Shown: positions 17,975 to 26,848, numbered from the stretch's first letter. The stretch: DNA of 64,000 bases from an uncultured Muribaculaceae bacterium (GCA_910586455.1 CAJUHX010000006.1:1-64000), one strand, 5' to 3'. Notes: generated by a model not told the origin, from the sequence alone. A program made the numbers and translations.

Positions 17975-18582
17975 TGGACGACGAAGCAAAGGAATGTATC
18001 GGCATATTCGGCGGCTCGTTCAACCCTGTGCACAACGGCCATCTGATGCTGGCCTCGTATCTGGCTCAGTGGGGCTACGTCGACGAGGTATGGCTGACAT
18101 TGTCGCCGCGCAATCCTCTTAAAGACCCATCGCGTCTGTTGCCCGATATGAAGCGCCTGCAGATGCTCAACATAGCCCTGAAAGGTGCTACACGACTCGA
18201 CATCTGCGATATAGAACTGTCGATGCCGAGGCCAAGCTATACTATCGACACTCTCGATCTGCTCAGCCGGCGATACCCGCGCAAGCAGTTCAAGCTGGTG
18301 ATTGGCAGCGACAACTGGCAGACCTTCGACCAATGGCGCGACTATCAGCGCATACTCGACGAATACGGCGTGATTGTGTACCCGCGCCCCGGATTTCCGA
18401 TCGAGAACCCTAATGCCGACGGCATAGAGGTGGTCGAGGCTCCGATGGTGAACATTTCGAGTACATTCGTGCGCGATGCCATAGCCCGAGGCAAAGACCT
18501 GAGTTTCTTCGTGCCTCCGGCAGTTTGCAAATACATCCGTGAAAACGGCTTATACCAGATTAAGAGCTTGTTTAAAAACTAA
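17974..18582 (+). CDS. nadD: Nicotinate-nucleotide adenylyltransferase
   Basis: A 202-residue enzyme that joins ATP and nicotinate mononucleotide to deamido-NAD in NAD synthesis. The nucleotidyltransferase motif GGSFNPVHNGH is at 13-23 and the second motif ISSTFVRDAI is near the end. The last residues, QIKSLFKN plus the stop codon, are encoded inside a repeated element whose left arm begins at 18561, so the C-terminus may have been replaced when the element arrived. The catalytic part is complete, and function is expected to be kept. Confidence 0.95.
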   Translation: MDDEAKECIGIFGGSFNPVHNGHLMLASYLAQWGYVDEVWLTLSPRNPLKDPSRLLPDMKRLQMLNIALKGATRLDICDIELSMPRPSYTIDTLDLLSRRYPRKQFKLVIGSDNWQTFDQWRDYQRILDEYGVIVYPRPGFPIENPNADGIEVVEAPMVNISSTFVRDAIARGKDLSFFVPPAVCKYIRENGLYQIKSLFKN

Positions 18583-18784
18583 TGTTAGCGACCGGGTTAC
18601 ATATTTTAAAATATATTTTATGAGTTTAAAATATTCAAAAAGATACCACCCTACGGCCCCTCTTGGGCGCTTTTGTGATTGTTCTTCGGTCGAGTGGTTA
18701 CGGCCACACTCCATTATCTCAATCCCAAAATCACTCAAATATTGACCGCCCAGGCGTTAACATCAGTTATTAAACAAACTCTAA
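18561..18784 (+). repeat. MITE-like element with 27-bp terminal inverted repeats
   Basis: The left end (18561-18587) and the reverse complement of the right end (18758-18784) agree at 23 of 27 positions, with the core GAG(C/T)TTGTTTAA and ATGTTA. The 170-bp interior is non-coding, AT-rich at its left and able to fold. A second copy of both ends, joined head to head, is at 53829-53880. The left end overlaps the last codons of nadD and the right end stops 3 bp before the DUF5063 ATG. Mobility is inferred from structure; no transposase is seen. Confidence 0.65.
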
Positions 18785-18787
18785 GAA

Positions 18788-19273
18788 ATGACACCCAATT
18801 CACTGGCTTTCATAGCCCTCTGCAACGAATATTGCTCCGCGGTGGAACACGCCCGCGAAAGCGGCCACGATGACTTTGTCGACTCCATGCTGCGTCTGCT
18901 GCCGCGCCTGTACATCACAGCCTCCGACCTTACGGCCGACATCAGCGAGCCCGACGCCTACATAGCCGAGGCCCTCGATGAAGACTACTACGAGTCGGTG
19001 CGTCGCGCCATGGAAGAGGTGCTGGGCGAGGACGATGCCTACCTTGAGGTATTCGAGGAGGACATGAAATACTCAGACACCCCTATCGCCGCCAGCGTGG
19101 CCGAGGGGCTCGCCGACATTTTTCAAGTGCTGTACAACTTTATCGACACCGTGCGCGACGCGCCCGACGACCTTGCGTCCGAGGCTCTTGCAGCAGTGAA
19201 GGAAGACTTCGGCTCATATTGGAGCAAGCCACTGTGCAACGTGCTGCGAGCCCTCAACAATATAAAATACTGA
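18788..19273 (+). CDS. DUF5063 family protein
   Basis: A 161-residue acidic, soluble helical protein. It fits DUF5063, common in Bacteroidales: NSLAFIALCNEYCSAVEHA at the start, then YYESVRRAMEEVLGEDDAYL, DMKYSDTPIAASVAEGLADI, and a C-terminal SYWSKPLCNVLRAL segment. No catalytic motif is evident and the function is unknown. It begins 3 bp after a repeat end and precedes an aminopeptidase gene by 40 bp. Confidence 0.75.
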   Translation: MTPNSLAFIALCNEYCSAVEHARESGHDDFVDSMLRLLPRLYITASDLTADISEPDAYIAEALDEDYYESVRRAMEEVLGEDDAYLEVFEEDMKYSDTPIAASVAEGLADIFQVLYNFIDTVRDAPDDLASEALAAVKEDFGSYWSKPLCNVLRALNNIKY

Positions 19274-19313
19274 GAGCAATTTAACATTTAACATTCCACA
19301 ATTTAACATTAAT

Positions 19314-20609
19314 ATGACTCCTCTTACCCGCGACCTCTGCGACTTTCTCGATGCCAGCCCATGTAACTTTCTGGCTGTGCGCAATCTGGCCGAACGCCTC
19401 GAAGGCGAAGGCTTTGTATGCCTCGACTTCCGTAACCGCGACGCCCTGGAAACAGGCGGCAAGTACTACTATACCGTAAACGGTTCGGCCCTGATTGCCT
19501 TCATAGTAGGCGAGGGCGATGCCTCCGAGGGTTTTAAAATTATATCGGCACATTCCGATTCGCCCGGTTTCCGCATAAAACCGCACGCCGAAATGATGTG
19601 CCCCGGACGCATACTCAAGCTCAACACCGAGGTGTACGGCGGCCCGATACTCTACACCTGGTTCGACCGTCCGCTGTCGATTTCCGGCAGGGTGATACTG
19701 CGCAACGACGCCGATCCCCTGCGACCCGAAATCATTACGATGAAAATCGACCGTCCCCTCCTGACCATACCCCATCTGGCAATACATTTCAACCGCCAGG
19801 TCAACGAGGGCAATCCGCTGTCGAAGCAAAAAGACATGCTGCCGGTACTGGCTAAAATCACTGCCGACATGGAGGCCGACAACTTTTTGCTGAAACTCAT
19901 AGCCGACGAATGCGGCTGCGACATCAGCGACATTCTCGACTTTGACCTCACTCTCTACGATACTACAAAGGCATGCACCTTCGGTGCCGACAACGAATTT
20001 ATAAGCTCCGGACGGCTCGACGACCTCAGCATGGTTCATGCCGGACTGACCGCACTGCTTGCTACTGACCCCGCCGGAAGCCGTACACGCGTACTGGCTA
20101 TATTCGACAACGAGGAAACCGGCTCGGGTACAAAGCAGGGTGCGGCCTCGCCGATACTCGACATGGTACTGCGCCGTGTGGTCGAAGCCAAGGGAGGCGA
20201 CGAAATATCGTATCAGCAGGCGGTGGCAAATTCCTTTATGGTGTCGGCCGACAACGCCCATGCAGTGCATCCCAACTACGTGGAGAAGCAGGACCCAACC
20301 AACCATCCGGCTCTGGGCGACGGCCCCGTGATAAAAATCAATGCCAACTGCAAATACATGACCGATGCCGACTCTGCAGCCGTGTTCCGCGCTATCTGCG
20401 AGCGAGCCGGAGTGCCGGTGCAGTATTTTGTCAATCACAGCGATGTTGCCGGCGGTTCGACCCTTGGCAACATACTTACTTCGCAGATACCGCTGCGCGG
20501 TGTCGACATGGGCGCTGCCATGTGGGCTATGCACTCGGTGCGCGAAACCGCCTCAGTGGCCGACCACGCTTACATAGTCGATGCGTTTACTGAATTTTAC
20601 AATATCTGA
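19314..20609 (+). CDS. M18 family aminopeptidase
   Basis: A 431-residue cytosolic zinc aminopeptidase of family M18, which removes N-terminal acidic or other residues from peptides. Metal-binding and catalytic regions are visible: ISAHSDSPGFRIKP (first His and Asp), SSGRLDDLSMVHAGL (bridging Asp), IFDNEETGSGTKQGA (catalytic Glu pair) and VNHSDVAGGSTLGN (last His). Length is typical. The preceding spacer has near-tandem copies of ATTTAACATT (19280-19310), which may matter for expression or simply be low complexity. Confidence 0.94.
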   Translation: MTPLTRDLCDFLDASPCNFLAVRNLAERLEGEGFVCLDFRNRDALETGGKYYYTVNGSALIAFIVGEGDASEGFKIISAHSDSPGFRIKPHAEMMCPGRILKLNTEVYGGPILYTWFDRPLSISGRVILRNDADPLRPEIITMKIDRPLLTIPHLAIHFNRQVNEGNPLSKQKDMLPVLAKITADMEADNFLLKLIADECGCDISDILDFDLTLYDTTKACTFGADNEFISSGRLDDLSMVHAGLTALLATDPAGSRTRVLAIFDNEETGSGTKQGAASPILDMVLRRVVEAKGGDEISYQQAVANSFMVSADNAHAVHPNYVEKQDPTNHPALGDGPVIKINANCKYMTDADSAAVFRAICERAGVPVQYFVNHSDVAGGSTLGNILTSQIPLRGVDMGAAMWAMHSVRETASVADHAYIVDAFTEFYNI

Positions 20610-20632
20610 TAACGACCCCTAATTTTTGAATT

Positions 20633-21019
20633 ATGAAAAAGATTATTATTTCGCTGCTGATGGTATTGGCGGCAGTGTTCTGTCTGCAAGCCGGCACGCT
20701 CGGTGATGCGTTCACTAAAATACGCCCGAACGCAGCTATGGTTCAGGATGCTACCGCCGAAGACCTTAAATCCGATGGCCTCACAGCCGCTTCGGTAGCC
20801 ATGCTCGATGCCTCAGCCATGGAGAAGGCTCTCGCAGCAGTTCCTGCCGACCTTAAGCCTATTATTGATGTGGTCGATGAAGGCAATACAATAAAGGCCT
20901 ACATGGTAGAGGACGGAAACGACTCTGAGGTGCTGATGTTGATTGCCGGTGTAGCCCAGAATATAGCTATTTACGCACAGGGGCCTGCAGAGGCGGTTGC
21001 GAAAATGCTCCCGCAATAA
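20633..21019 (+). CDS. Small exported protein, distantly DUF4252-like
   Basis: A 128-residue protein with a signal peptide (KK then a hydrophobic core at 4-18, cleavage near LQAG). The mature part has two short Ala-rich helices and a beta segment NTIKAYMVEDGNDSEVLMLI. The order resembles the DUF4252 proteins of Bacteroidales, but I cannot confirm it. It follows the M18 gene by 23 bp and is followed by an inverted repeat. Confidence 0.6.
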   Translation: MKKIIISLLMVLAAVFCLQAGTLGDAFTKIRPNAAMVQDATAEDLKSDGLTAASVAMLDASAMEKALAAVPADLKPIIDVVDEGNTIKAYMVEDGNDSEVLMLIAGVAQNIAIYAQGPAEAVAKMLPQ

Positions 21020-21034
21020 TCTCGACAACAGAGA

Positions 21035-21125
21035 GTAGCGACGGCGTCCGGCCGTTGTTCGCGGACAAAGGTGTTAAACGATATAATACCCTTGCTTGTG
21101 AACGACAGCCGGACGCCGTCGCTAC
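21035..21125. repeat. REP-like inverted repeat with 18-bp perfect arms
   Basis: GTAGCGACGGCGTCCGGC (21035-21052) is exactly repeated in inverse at 21108-21125, and the next bases pair imperfectly further inwards. The 55-bp centre is AT-richer. The form resembles the extragenic palindromes common in Bacteroidales. It could also end transcription of the preceding gene. Confidence 0.7.
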
Positions 21126-21228
21126 GTACATGCTTATAATCCCATAGCTGAATGTCAGGCGTATTAAATTCGGTAAAAATGATACAAGTTACCAACTTAT
21201 CGGTAAGTCGGTCGTCGTGTAAATTCGG

Positions 21229-21236
21229 TAATTTTG
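21229..21236 (+). promoter_or_regulatory. -7 element upstream of alcohol dehydrogenase
   Basis: TAATTTTG, 35 bp before the ATG. The -33 position has no TTTG. Confidence 0.5.
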
Positions 21237-21271
21237 CATCATCAAAAGAAATAACTTAAAAACAAATTGAT

Positions 21272-22438
21272 ATGTTAGGCAATTTCACTTTTCACAATCC
21301 CACGAAACTATATTTTGGGGAAAACTCATTGGAGAATTTGAGTAAAGAACTGGGCAAGTATGGAGAAAAAGTAATGCTGGTGTACGGCGGCGGTTCCATC
21401 CGCAAGAACGGCATTTACGATGCGGTACTGGCAGAGCTGCGCAAGGCGGGCAAACAGACGGTCGAACTGTCGGGCGTCATGCCCAATCCCACCATCGAAA
21501 AGGTGATGGAGGGCGTGGCACTTGCAAGGAAAGAGGCGGTGGATTTTATCCTTGCCGTCGGCGGCGGTTCCGTCTGTGACTATTGCAAGGCGGTAGCCGG
21601 TTCTACCTACTGCGAGCAAGACCCGTGGGAGTATTATTTCAATAACTTCGGGGAAATGACCTGCCGGTGGATTCCGGTCGGCTGCGTGCTCACGATGGCT
21701 GGAACGGGTTCGGAAATGGACAGTTGTTCCGTCATTTCCAAGCACAGCGAAAATCGGAAGAAGTTCTATTATTTCCGCAATCCCGATTTCTCCATTCTCA
21801 ACCCCGCTTACACCTATACCGTTCCCAAACATCATACGGTGGCCGGTATTTACGACATCATGTCGCACATTCTGGAACAATACCTTTCGGGAACGGATGA
21901 CAATACGAGCGATTACATTGCCGAAGGGCTGATGCGCTCCCTCGTTGTCAGCTCCCGGAAAGTGCTCGGCAATCCGGAGGATTACGAAGCACGCAGCAAC
22001 ATCATGTGGACTGCGACATGGGCTTTGAACGGGCTTCTCGCCTGCGGTAAACCCACCGACTGGATGGTACACATGCTGGGACAGGCCGTTGCCGCCTATA
22101 CCGACGCCACCCACGGGCATACGCTCTCGGCTGTCAGCGGGGCTTATTACCGTCTGCTCATCGGGCGTTCCGAAGAGGCGGTGAAGAAATTCCGCAGGCT
22201 GGCAACCGCCGTGTGGGATATTGTTCCGGCCGGAAAGACGGACAAGGAAATAGCGCTGGAAGGACTCGCAAGTATGGAGGCATGGATGCGGGAACTGGGA
22301 TTGGCGATGGACATCACGGCTTGCGGTGCCGATGCGTCGCAGCTCGAAGGGATGGCAGATGCGTGCCCCATCAACGAAAGCGGTTATGTCATCCTCACCC
22401 GTGAGGATGTAATCGAAGTGTTACGTCAAAGTCTTTAA
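21272..22438 (+). CDS. Iron-containing alcohol dehydrogenase (butanol dehydrogenase/YqhD type)
   Basis: A 388-residue group III alcohol dehydrogenase that reduces aldehydes with NAD(P)H. It has the N-terminal FHNPTKLYFGENSL, nucleotide site VGGGSVCDYCKAV near 97-109, and metal ligands in YDIMSHILEQYL (Asp and His) and in MVHMLGQAVAAYTDATHGH (two His). Full length. Its codon choice seems different from its neighbours (more TCC, GGG and GCG, fewer TCG and GGC), it follows a REP-like element, and its last 4 bp overlap the rarA stop on the other strand with no terminator. These hint at acquisition by transfer. The true substrate is unknown. Confidence 0.92.
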   Translation: MLGNFTFHNPTKLYFGENSLENLSKELGKYGEKVMLVYGGGSIRKNGIYDAVLAELRKAGKQTVELSGVMPNPTIEKVMEGVALARKEAVDFILAVGGGSVCDYCKAVAGSTYCEQDPWEYYFNNFGEMTCRWIPVGCVLTMAGTGSEMDSCSVISKHSENRKKFYYFRNPDFSILNPAYTYTVPKHHTVAGIYDIMSHILEQYLSGTDDNTSDYIAEGLMRSLVVSSRKVLGNPEDYEARSNIMWTATWALNGLLACGKPTDWMVHMLGQAVAAYTDATHGHTLSAVSGAYYRLLIGRSEEAVKKFRRLATAVWDIVPAGKTDKEIALEGLASMEAWMRELGLAMDITACGADASQLEGMADACPINESGYVILTREDVIEVLRQSL

Positions 22439-23727
22439 TAACATTTGTCGGGTCCGTGCCATCGTTCCCACTGGCGGCGGTTGAGTTTGTCTTCCTGTGC
22501 ATTGCTGCAAGGCTGCCAGAAGCGGAAGCCTTCGAGCTTGTCGGGCATGAACTGCTGTCGTACGAAATTACCCGGATAGTCGTGGGCGTACTTGTAGTTC
22601 TTGCCGTAGCCCAAATTTTTCATAAGCGAGGTGGGAGCGTTGCGAATATGCAGCGGCACGGGCAGATTGCCGCTGCGCTCCACCTCCTGCAAGGCGTTGT
22701 TTATGGCCATATAGGCTGAATTCGATTTTTCGCTTGTTGCAAGGTAAATGGTACATTCAGCCAGCGGAATGCGCCCCTCGGGCATACCTATTTTGCTGAT
22801 GGTGTCGAAGGTGGCGTTGGCCAGCAGCAGGGCGTTGGGGTTGGCCAGTCCGATATCTTCGGCTGCAACTATTACAAGGCGGCGCGCAATGAACTCGGGG
22901 TCTTCGCCTCCGGCTATCATGCGTGCCAGCCAGTAGATGGCGGCGTCGGGGTCGCTGCCGCGTATGCTTTTGATGAAGGCCGAGATTATGTCGTAGTGCA
23001 TCTCGCCGTTCTTGTCGTAGGCCTGCGGATTGAGCTGCAGCGACTCGGTTACGGTGCGGTCGTTGATTGTCAGCGGCTCGCCGGCCGGTGTAGACTGGTA
23101 CAGCAGGTCGAGTATGTTCAGCAGTTTGCGGGCATCGCCTCCGCTGTAGCGGAACAGAGCAGTAGTTTCCTCGATATGCGTGTCCATTGATTGCAGTATG
23201 CTGTCGTTCTGCATGGCCCGGTCGAGCAGGGTCTGCAGTTCGTCGGCTTCGAGCGGTCGGAGTGTATATACCTGAGCGCGCGACAACAGAGGTCGGATAA
23301 CCTCGAACGACGGGTTCTCGGTGGTGGCGCCAATCAGCGTTACAGTACCGTCTTCGACAGCTCCGAGCAGGCTGTCCTGCTGTGATTTGCTGAATCGGTG
23401 TATTTCATCGATAAACAGTATGGGGCGCCCTTTGCCGAACATGCTGCGGGATTCGGCGCGACATTGCTCTATTACTTCGCGTACTTCTTTGACTCCGCTG
23501 CTTACAGCCGAGAGGGTAAAGAATCTGACCTCGGCGGTGTTGGCGATTATGCGGGCCAGTGTGGTCTTGCCTACGCCCGGAGGACCCCACAGGATAAAGG
23601 AATTTATGCGTCGCGACTCAATCATGCGGCGCAGCACGGCACCGGGCCCTACGAGGTGGGTCTGGCCTATGTAGTCATCAAGAGTCTGAGGTCTGAGCCG
23701 TTCGGCCAGTGGCTGGATGTTGTTCAT
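22435..23727 (-). CDS. rarA: Replication-associated recombination protein A (MgsA/RarA)
   Basis: A 430-residue AAA+ ATPase related to clamp-loader subunits and RuvB that acts at stalled replication forks. The Walker A motif GPPGVGKTT is at 48-56, Walker B ILFIDEIHRFSKSQQD follows, then sensor region TVTLIGATTENPSFE. The C-terminal tetramerisation region contains IRGSDPDAAIYWLARMIAGG and the family LGYGKNYKYAHDYP. Normal length. It is preceded by a GC-rich hairpin and meets the dehydrogenase gene tail to tail. Confidence 0.96.
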   Translation of the reverse strand: MNNIQPLAERLRPQTLDDYIGQTHLVGPGAVLRRMIESRRINSFILWGPPGVGKTTLARIIANTAEVRFFTLSAVSSGVKEVREVIEQCRAESRSMFGKGRPILFIDEIHRFSKSQQDSLLGAVEDGTVTLIGATTENPSFEVIRPLLSRAQVYTLRPLEADELQTLLDRAMQNDSILQSMDTHIEETTALFRYSGGDARKLLNILDLLYQSTPAGEPLTINDRTVTESLQLNPQAYDKNGEMHYDIISAFIKSIRGSDPDAAIYWLARMIAGGEDPEFIARRLVIVAAEDIGLANPNALLLANATFDTISKIGMPEGRIPLAECTIYLATSEKSNSAYMAINNALQEVERSGNLPVPLHIRNAPTSLMKNLGYGKNYKYAHDYPGNFVRQQFMPDKLEGFRFWQPCSNAQEDKLNRRQWERWHGPDKCY

Positions 23728-23739
23728 ATATATTGAGAA

Positions 23740-23765
23740 CAGCCCCGGGGGAAAACCCGGGGCTG
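23740..23765 (-). terminator. Hairpin between TPR gene and rarA
   Basis: CAGCCCCGGG (23740-23749) pairs perfectly with CCCGGGGCTG (23756-23765). It lies 27 bp after the TPR gene stop on the minus strand; the T-tract behind it is weak, so it may only reduce read-through into rarA. Confidence 0.6.
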
Positions 23766-23791
23766 CCGTTATAGTAAGGGAAAATAATCGA

Positions 23792-25408
23792 TTACTGAGC
23801 CAGGTTCTCCTGGATTTCTGTATACTTGCGGTAGAGTTCAGCCATTTCGGTTGCCTTGTCCATGTCCTTGAGGTCGCGGTAGTACTTGTTGAGGGTGTAG
23901 TAGCACTCGCGGTACATGTTCAGGGCGCTTGCCTTTTCGAGGTTGGCGGGATCGGCGTTGAGCAGTTCAAGCATCTTGTCGTAAGCGGCGAGGGTTGCAT
24001 CATCGACAACGTCGTTGTTACCTATACGGTGGAGGTGAGCTATACGCTGGTACAGTAAGGGCACAGGTTCGGCGGTGGCTGTAACCTTGGCCATTAATTC
24101 GAGCCCCTTGTCGGCAGCGGTGCGGGCTTCGGCGGCTTTGCCTTCCTTTTGGTAGCCGACAGCTACGTTCAGATAGTAGCCGGCAGCGATAAAGTAGTCG
24201 CTTGCCGAGGGTTCTTTCAGAAGGCTGAGGAATTTAGCGTAAGCATCGGCTGCCGCGGGGTAGTTCTTGGCGTTGGTGAGTGCGATGGAGTACTGGTCCC
24301 AGAGAGCGGGTTCTTCAGGCAGTTTCTGCACTGCTGCTGCAAGTACTTCGATTGCGGTAGAGTCGGCGCCGTTCTTGTTGAGAGCTTCGGCATACTTGGC
24401 GTAGTCGTTGGCGTTGAAGTCACCGCCTGGGTTCTTGGCGAAGAACTGTTCGGCGGCTTTTATGGCGTTGTCCCACTGCTCCATGCCCGAGTAGTTGAGC
24501 ATGCGCAGACGCTGCATCATAAAGTTGTCGGGCTGGGTGGCGAGGAGCTTGTCGGCTACTTCCAGCGATTCGGGGTATTTGTTGCCGAAGTACAGCAGCA
24601 CCGAGTAGCGGGCCTCGTCCTGAGGGAAGTGGTTGGGGTTCTTAATGTACTGTCCATACTGCTCGGCGGCTTTGTCCCAGTAATTGGCGTCGTAGTATTT
24701 TTCAGCGAGTTCGCGCTGACCCAGTGCCGAGTTGGGCTGCTTCTGCAGGAATTCCTGGAGTTTCTGGATTGAGAACTCGGGGTTCACGCCAAAGTAACTG
24801 TGAGCGTAGTTCACGTAGCCTTCGGGGTTTTCGGGGTCGGCGGTGATGGCCTGCTCGTACATGGCGGCAGCTTCGCCGAACTTCTGCTGGTCGAGGAGCA
24901 TGTCGCCTTCGAGAATGAACACCGATGGTTCGCTGAATTTGGAGTCTTTGTTGGCTTTGTCGAGGTACTTGCGTACATCTGATGCGTATGCCACAGGGTC
25001 GGCCTTATAGTATGCGCGGGCTATGTCTACAGTCACCTCGTGGTTCTTTTTACCCAGCTTGAGGGCCTGCTTGAAATTGTCTTCGGCTGCTTTCTTGTTG
25101 CCGTTGCGCAGTTCGAGCGCACCGAGGCCTACGTAGTTATAGGGGCAGTCGGGGTCGGCCTGGATACCTTTGTCGAAGTTAGCTTTGGCTTCGGCGTTGT
25201 TTTTCTGAGCTACTGCTACCTGGCCGAGGTAGTAATAGGCTTTTGCCTTGTCGGTCTGGGCGTCGTTGATAGTGCGGTTAAGAATTTCTTTGGCGTTGCT
25301 GTACTGGCCTGCCTTGTAGTAATCGATACCATCGATGTAGCCTTGGCTCTGGGCTGCTGCACTGAGGCCGCCGGCAACTAAGAGTGAAAGGATAAGTTTG
25401 AATTTCAT
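23792..25408 (-). CDS. Secreted tetratricopeptide-repeat protein
   Basis: A 538-residue protein with a signal peptide (LILSLLVAGGLSAAAQ) and at least eight TPR-like helical pairs, seen as repeats of A-x-x-Y-G/Y-x-A with a terminal Pro, e.g. KAYYYLGQVAVAQKN, YVNYAHSYFG and AAEQYGQYIKNPNHFP. TPRs are protein-binding scaffolds; in Bacteroidales, similar genes sit after PstS-like lipoprotein genes and the TonB system. Here it follows the PstS-like gene by 110 bp on the same strand; that gap contains a palindrome (25464-25479). Confidence 0.88.
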   Translation of the reverse strand: MKFKLILSLLVAGGLSAAAQSQGYIDGIDYYKAGQYSNAKEILNRTINDAQTDKAKAYYYLGQVAVAQKNNAEAKANFDKGIQADPDCPYNYVGLGALELRNGNKKAAEDNFKQALKLGKKNHEVTVDIARAYYKADPVAYASDVRKYLDKANKDSKFSEPSVFILEGDMLLDQQKFGEAAAMYEQAITADPENPEGYVNYAHSYFGVNPEFSIQKLQEFLQKQPNSALGQRELAEKYYDANYWDKAAEQYGQYIKNPNHFPQDEARYSVLLYFGNKYPESLEVADKLLATQPDNFMMQRLRMLNYSGMEQWDNAIKAAEQFFAKNPGGDFNANDYAKYAEALNKNGADSTAIEVLAAAVQKLPEEPALWDQYSIALTNAKNYPAAADAYAKFLSLLKEPSASDYFIAAGYYLNVAVGYQKEGKAAEARTAADKGLELMAKVTATAEPVPLLYQRIAHLHRIGNNDVVDDATLAAYDKMLELLNADPANLEKASALNMYRECYYTLNKYYRDLKDMDKATEMAELYRKYTEIQENLAQ

Positions 25409-25463
25409 ATTCTATTATTTGGTTTTGTTATTTGCACTGATTGGATTTACGGTAGTACCGCGG

Positions 25464-25479
25464 CTGCGTAATTACGCAG
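25464..25479. promoter_or_regulatory. 16-bp perfect palindrome between PstS-like and TPR genes
   Basis: CTGCGTAATTACGCAG is exactly self-complementary, and flanking GG/CC extends the pairing. It has no loop, so it looks more like an operator or short stem than a terminator. Confidence 0.4.
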
Positions 25480-25519
25480 TCCTTGGATAATTAAACGCTG
25501 TGTATGGTGTTTTATTGCC

Positions 25520-26518
25520 TTAGTTAAGCTCTACGATGCGTGCTTTGATGCGTGCGGGCATTATGCCGGTGAGCGAAATTATTTTCTGGCCGTCCCATCC
25601 GGTGACATAGCTGTAGAAGCCACCGCCGAGCGAGCCGCCGACAGCTGTGGTACACATGTATATTTTGCGGGTGAAGGGGTATCGGCCGTCGTATATGTAC
25701 TGCTGATAGGGCTTGTAGGCGTCCATTTCGTCGTCGCGGCGTATGTTCAGCACTTTGATTGCCGTGTTGAACTGCGGAGCCTCAATCTGGTCATCGCTTT
25801 TGGCCTGGGCAGCCAGGTCGGCTGTCATAGCCTTGCGCTCCGAGTCGGGCAGGTCGGCGCGTGCCATGTCGGTGGTGAGCCAGCTTACTCCCACTATGCC
25901 GAGGCCGTTTTTGTCGTTTTCAACGGCGCGGAACACTTCGGGTACGCTGCCTTTGGCGTAAACTCGGGCTCCGAATTTGCTGCCGTCGAGTACCTGGTCC
26001 TGCATATATTGTACGGTGCTGGAGCCGCCGTGGTCGAAGTACACGTTGATTTTGCCGAGGCCGTCGGCGGGCCAGAGTTCGTTCCACAGGCTGTCGCGGC
26101 CGGCCAGGACTGAAGCCACCTCGTTGGTGGTAAGCAGGTTTATGGGGTTGTTGCGGTTTACAATCAGGGCCACTGCGTCGACAGCAATCTGCATCTGCCG
26201 TGCCGATGGTTTTTCTTTTTTCAGGTGCTTCATCTCGGCCTCGGTGAGTTCGCGCGAGATTACGGCTGTGGCGGTTTTGAATTCAAGCAGCGAGTCGAGT
26301 ACCTCCGACTGTGGCAGGTAGCGGCACAGGATGTGCGACTGCGGGTAAACATACTCGTAGACATCGATTTCCTGTTCAAGAACGTTCTGAAAACTCTCGT
26401 CGCACACCATTGTCATGGTGCCAGATGTCGAGGTTGTCGACGATTTTTTGTCGCACGAGCTAAGTCCAAAGACTGCAGCCAGCATAGCCGCCGCGGTCAG
26501 ATATTTGGTAATCTGCAT
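25520..26518 (-). CDS. PstS-like substrate-binding lipoprotein
   Basis: A 332-residue lipoprotein. I choose the ATG at 26518 because it gives a clean lipoprotein signal (LAAVFGLSSC, modified Cys). The mature part is a PstS-type periplasmic binding fold with segments typical of the family: DAVALIVNRNNPINLLTT, then VYFDHGGSSTVQYM and NDKNGLGIVGVSWL. No pstCAB permease genes are near; in this phylum such proteins often sit with TonB-system genes, so uptake of phosphate by an ABC system is not certain. It forms a unit with the small membrane protein upstream and the TPR gene downstream. Confidence 0.85.
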   Translation of the reverse strand: MQITKYLTAAAMLAAVFGLSSCDKKSSTTSTSGTMTMVCDESFQNVLEQEIDVYEYVYPQSHILCRYLPQSEVLDSLLEFKTATAVISRELTEAEMKHLKKEKPSARQMQIAVDAVALIVNRNNPINLLTTNEVASVLAGRDSLWNELWPADGLGKINVYFDHGGSSTVQYMQDQVLDGSKFGARVYAKGSVPEVFRAVENDKNGLGIVGVSWLTTDMARADLPDSERKAMTADLAAQAKSDDQIEAPQFNTAIKVLNIRRDDEMDAYKPYQQYIYDGRYPFTRKIYMCTTAVGGSLGGGFYSYVTGWDGQKIISLTGIMPARIKARIVELN

Positions 26519-26560
26519 TGTTGTTGGTTTCAAATCGGATGTCGGATAATAGGCCGGCAA

Positions 26561-26848
26561 TTATGAGTAATAGTCGATTCCTTTGTACTGGCGGTATCCG
26601 CGGAAGATGCCGTATATGACCAGCACCACTCCTACTATGTAGCGGCACCAGGCCCAGTCGCTGCTCCAGTTGAATGCGTTGATAAGCAGCAGTATGCCCA
26701 TGCCTACATAGAGTATAATCATAAACGCGCCGAAGATGGCCCGGATAAGTTTGTGGGGCTGAGCGGACGGTCGGTCGTTGGCGTGTACTCGCTCGCGGTA
26801 TTCCTCGAAGCTTTCGCTCTGGAGGGGCTGTTTGTCTTCTGACTTCAT
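26561..26848 (-). CDS. Small two-helix membrane protein
   Basis: A 95-residue protein (start at the ATG 26848; the frame is open to 26893). A polar, charged N-terminus (1-30) is followed by two hydrophobic helices, about 34-57 (FGAFMIILYVGMGILLLI) and 62-82 (WCRYIVGVVLVIYGIF), then a short basic tail. No known family recognised. It lies 42 bp upstream of the PstS-like gene and may be co-transcribed with it. Confidence 0.65.
   Translation of the reverse strand: MKSEDKQPLQSESFEEYRERVHANDRPSAQPHKLIRAIFGAFMIILYVGMGILLLINAFNWSSDWAWCRYIVGVVLVIYGIFRGYRQYKGIDYYS

Noticed and set aside
19280..19310. Near-tandem ATTTAACATT copies before the M18 aminopeptidase gene
   Set aside because: AT-rich low-complexity spacer; too short and degenerate to call an operator.
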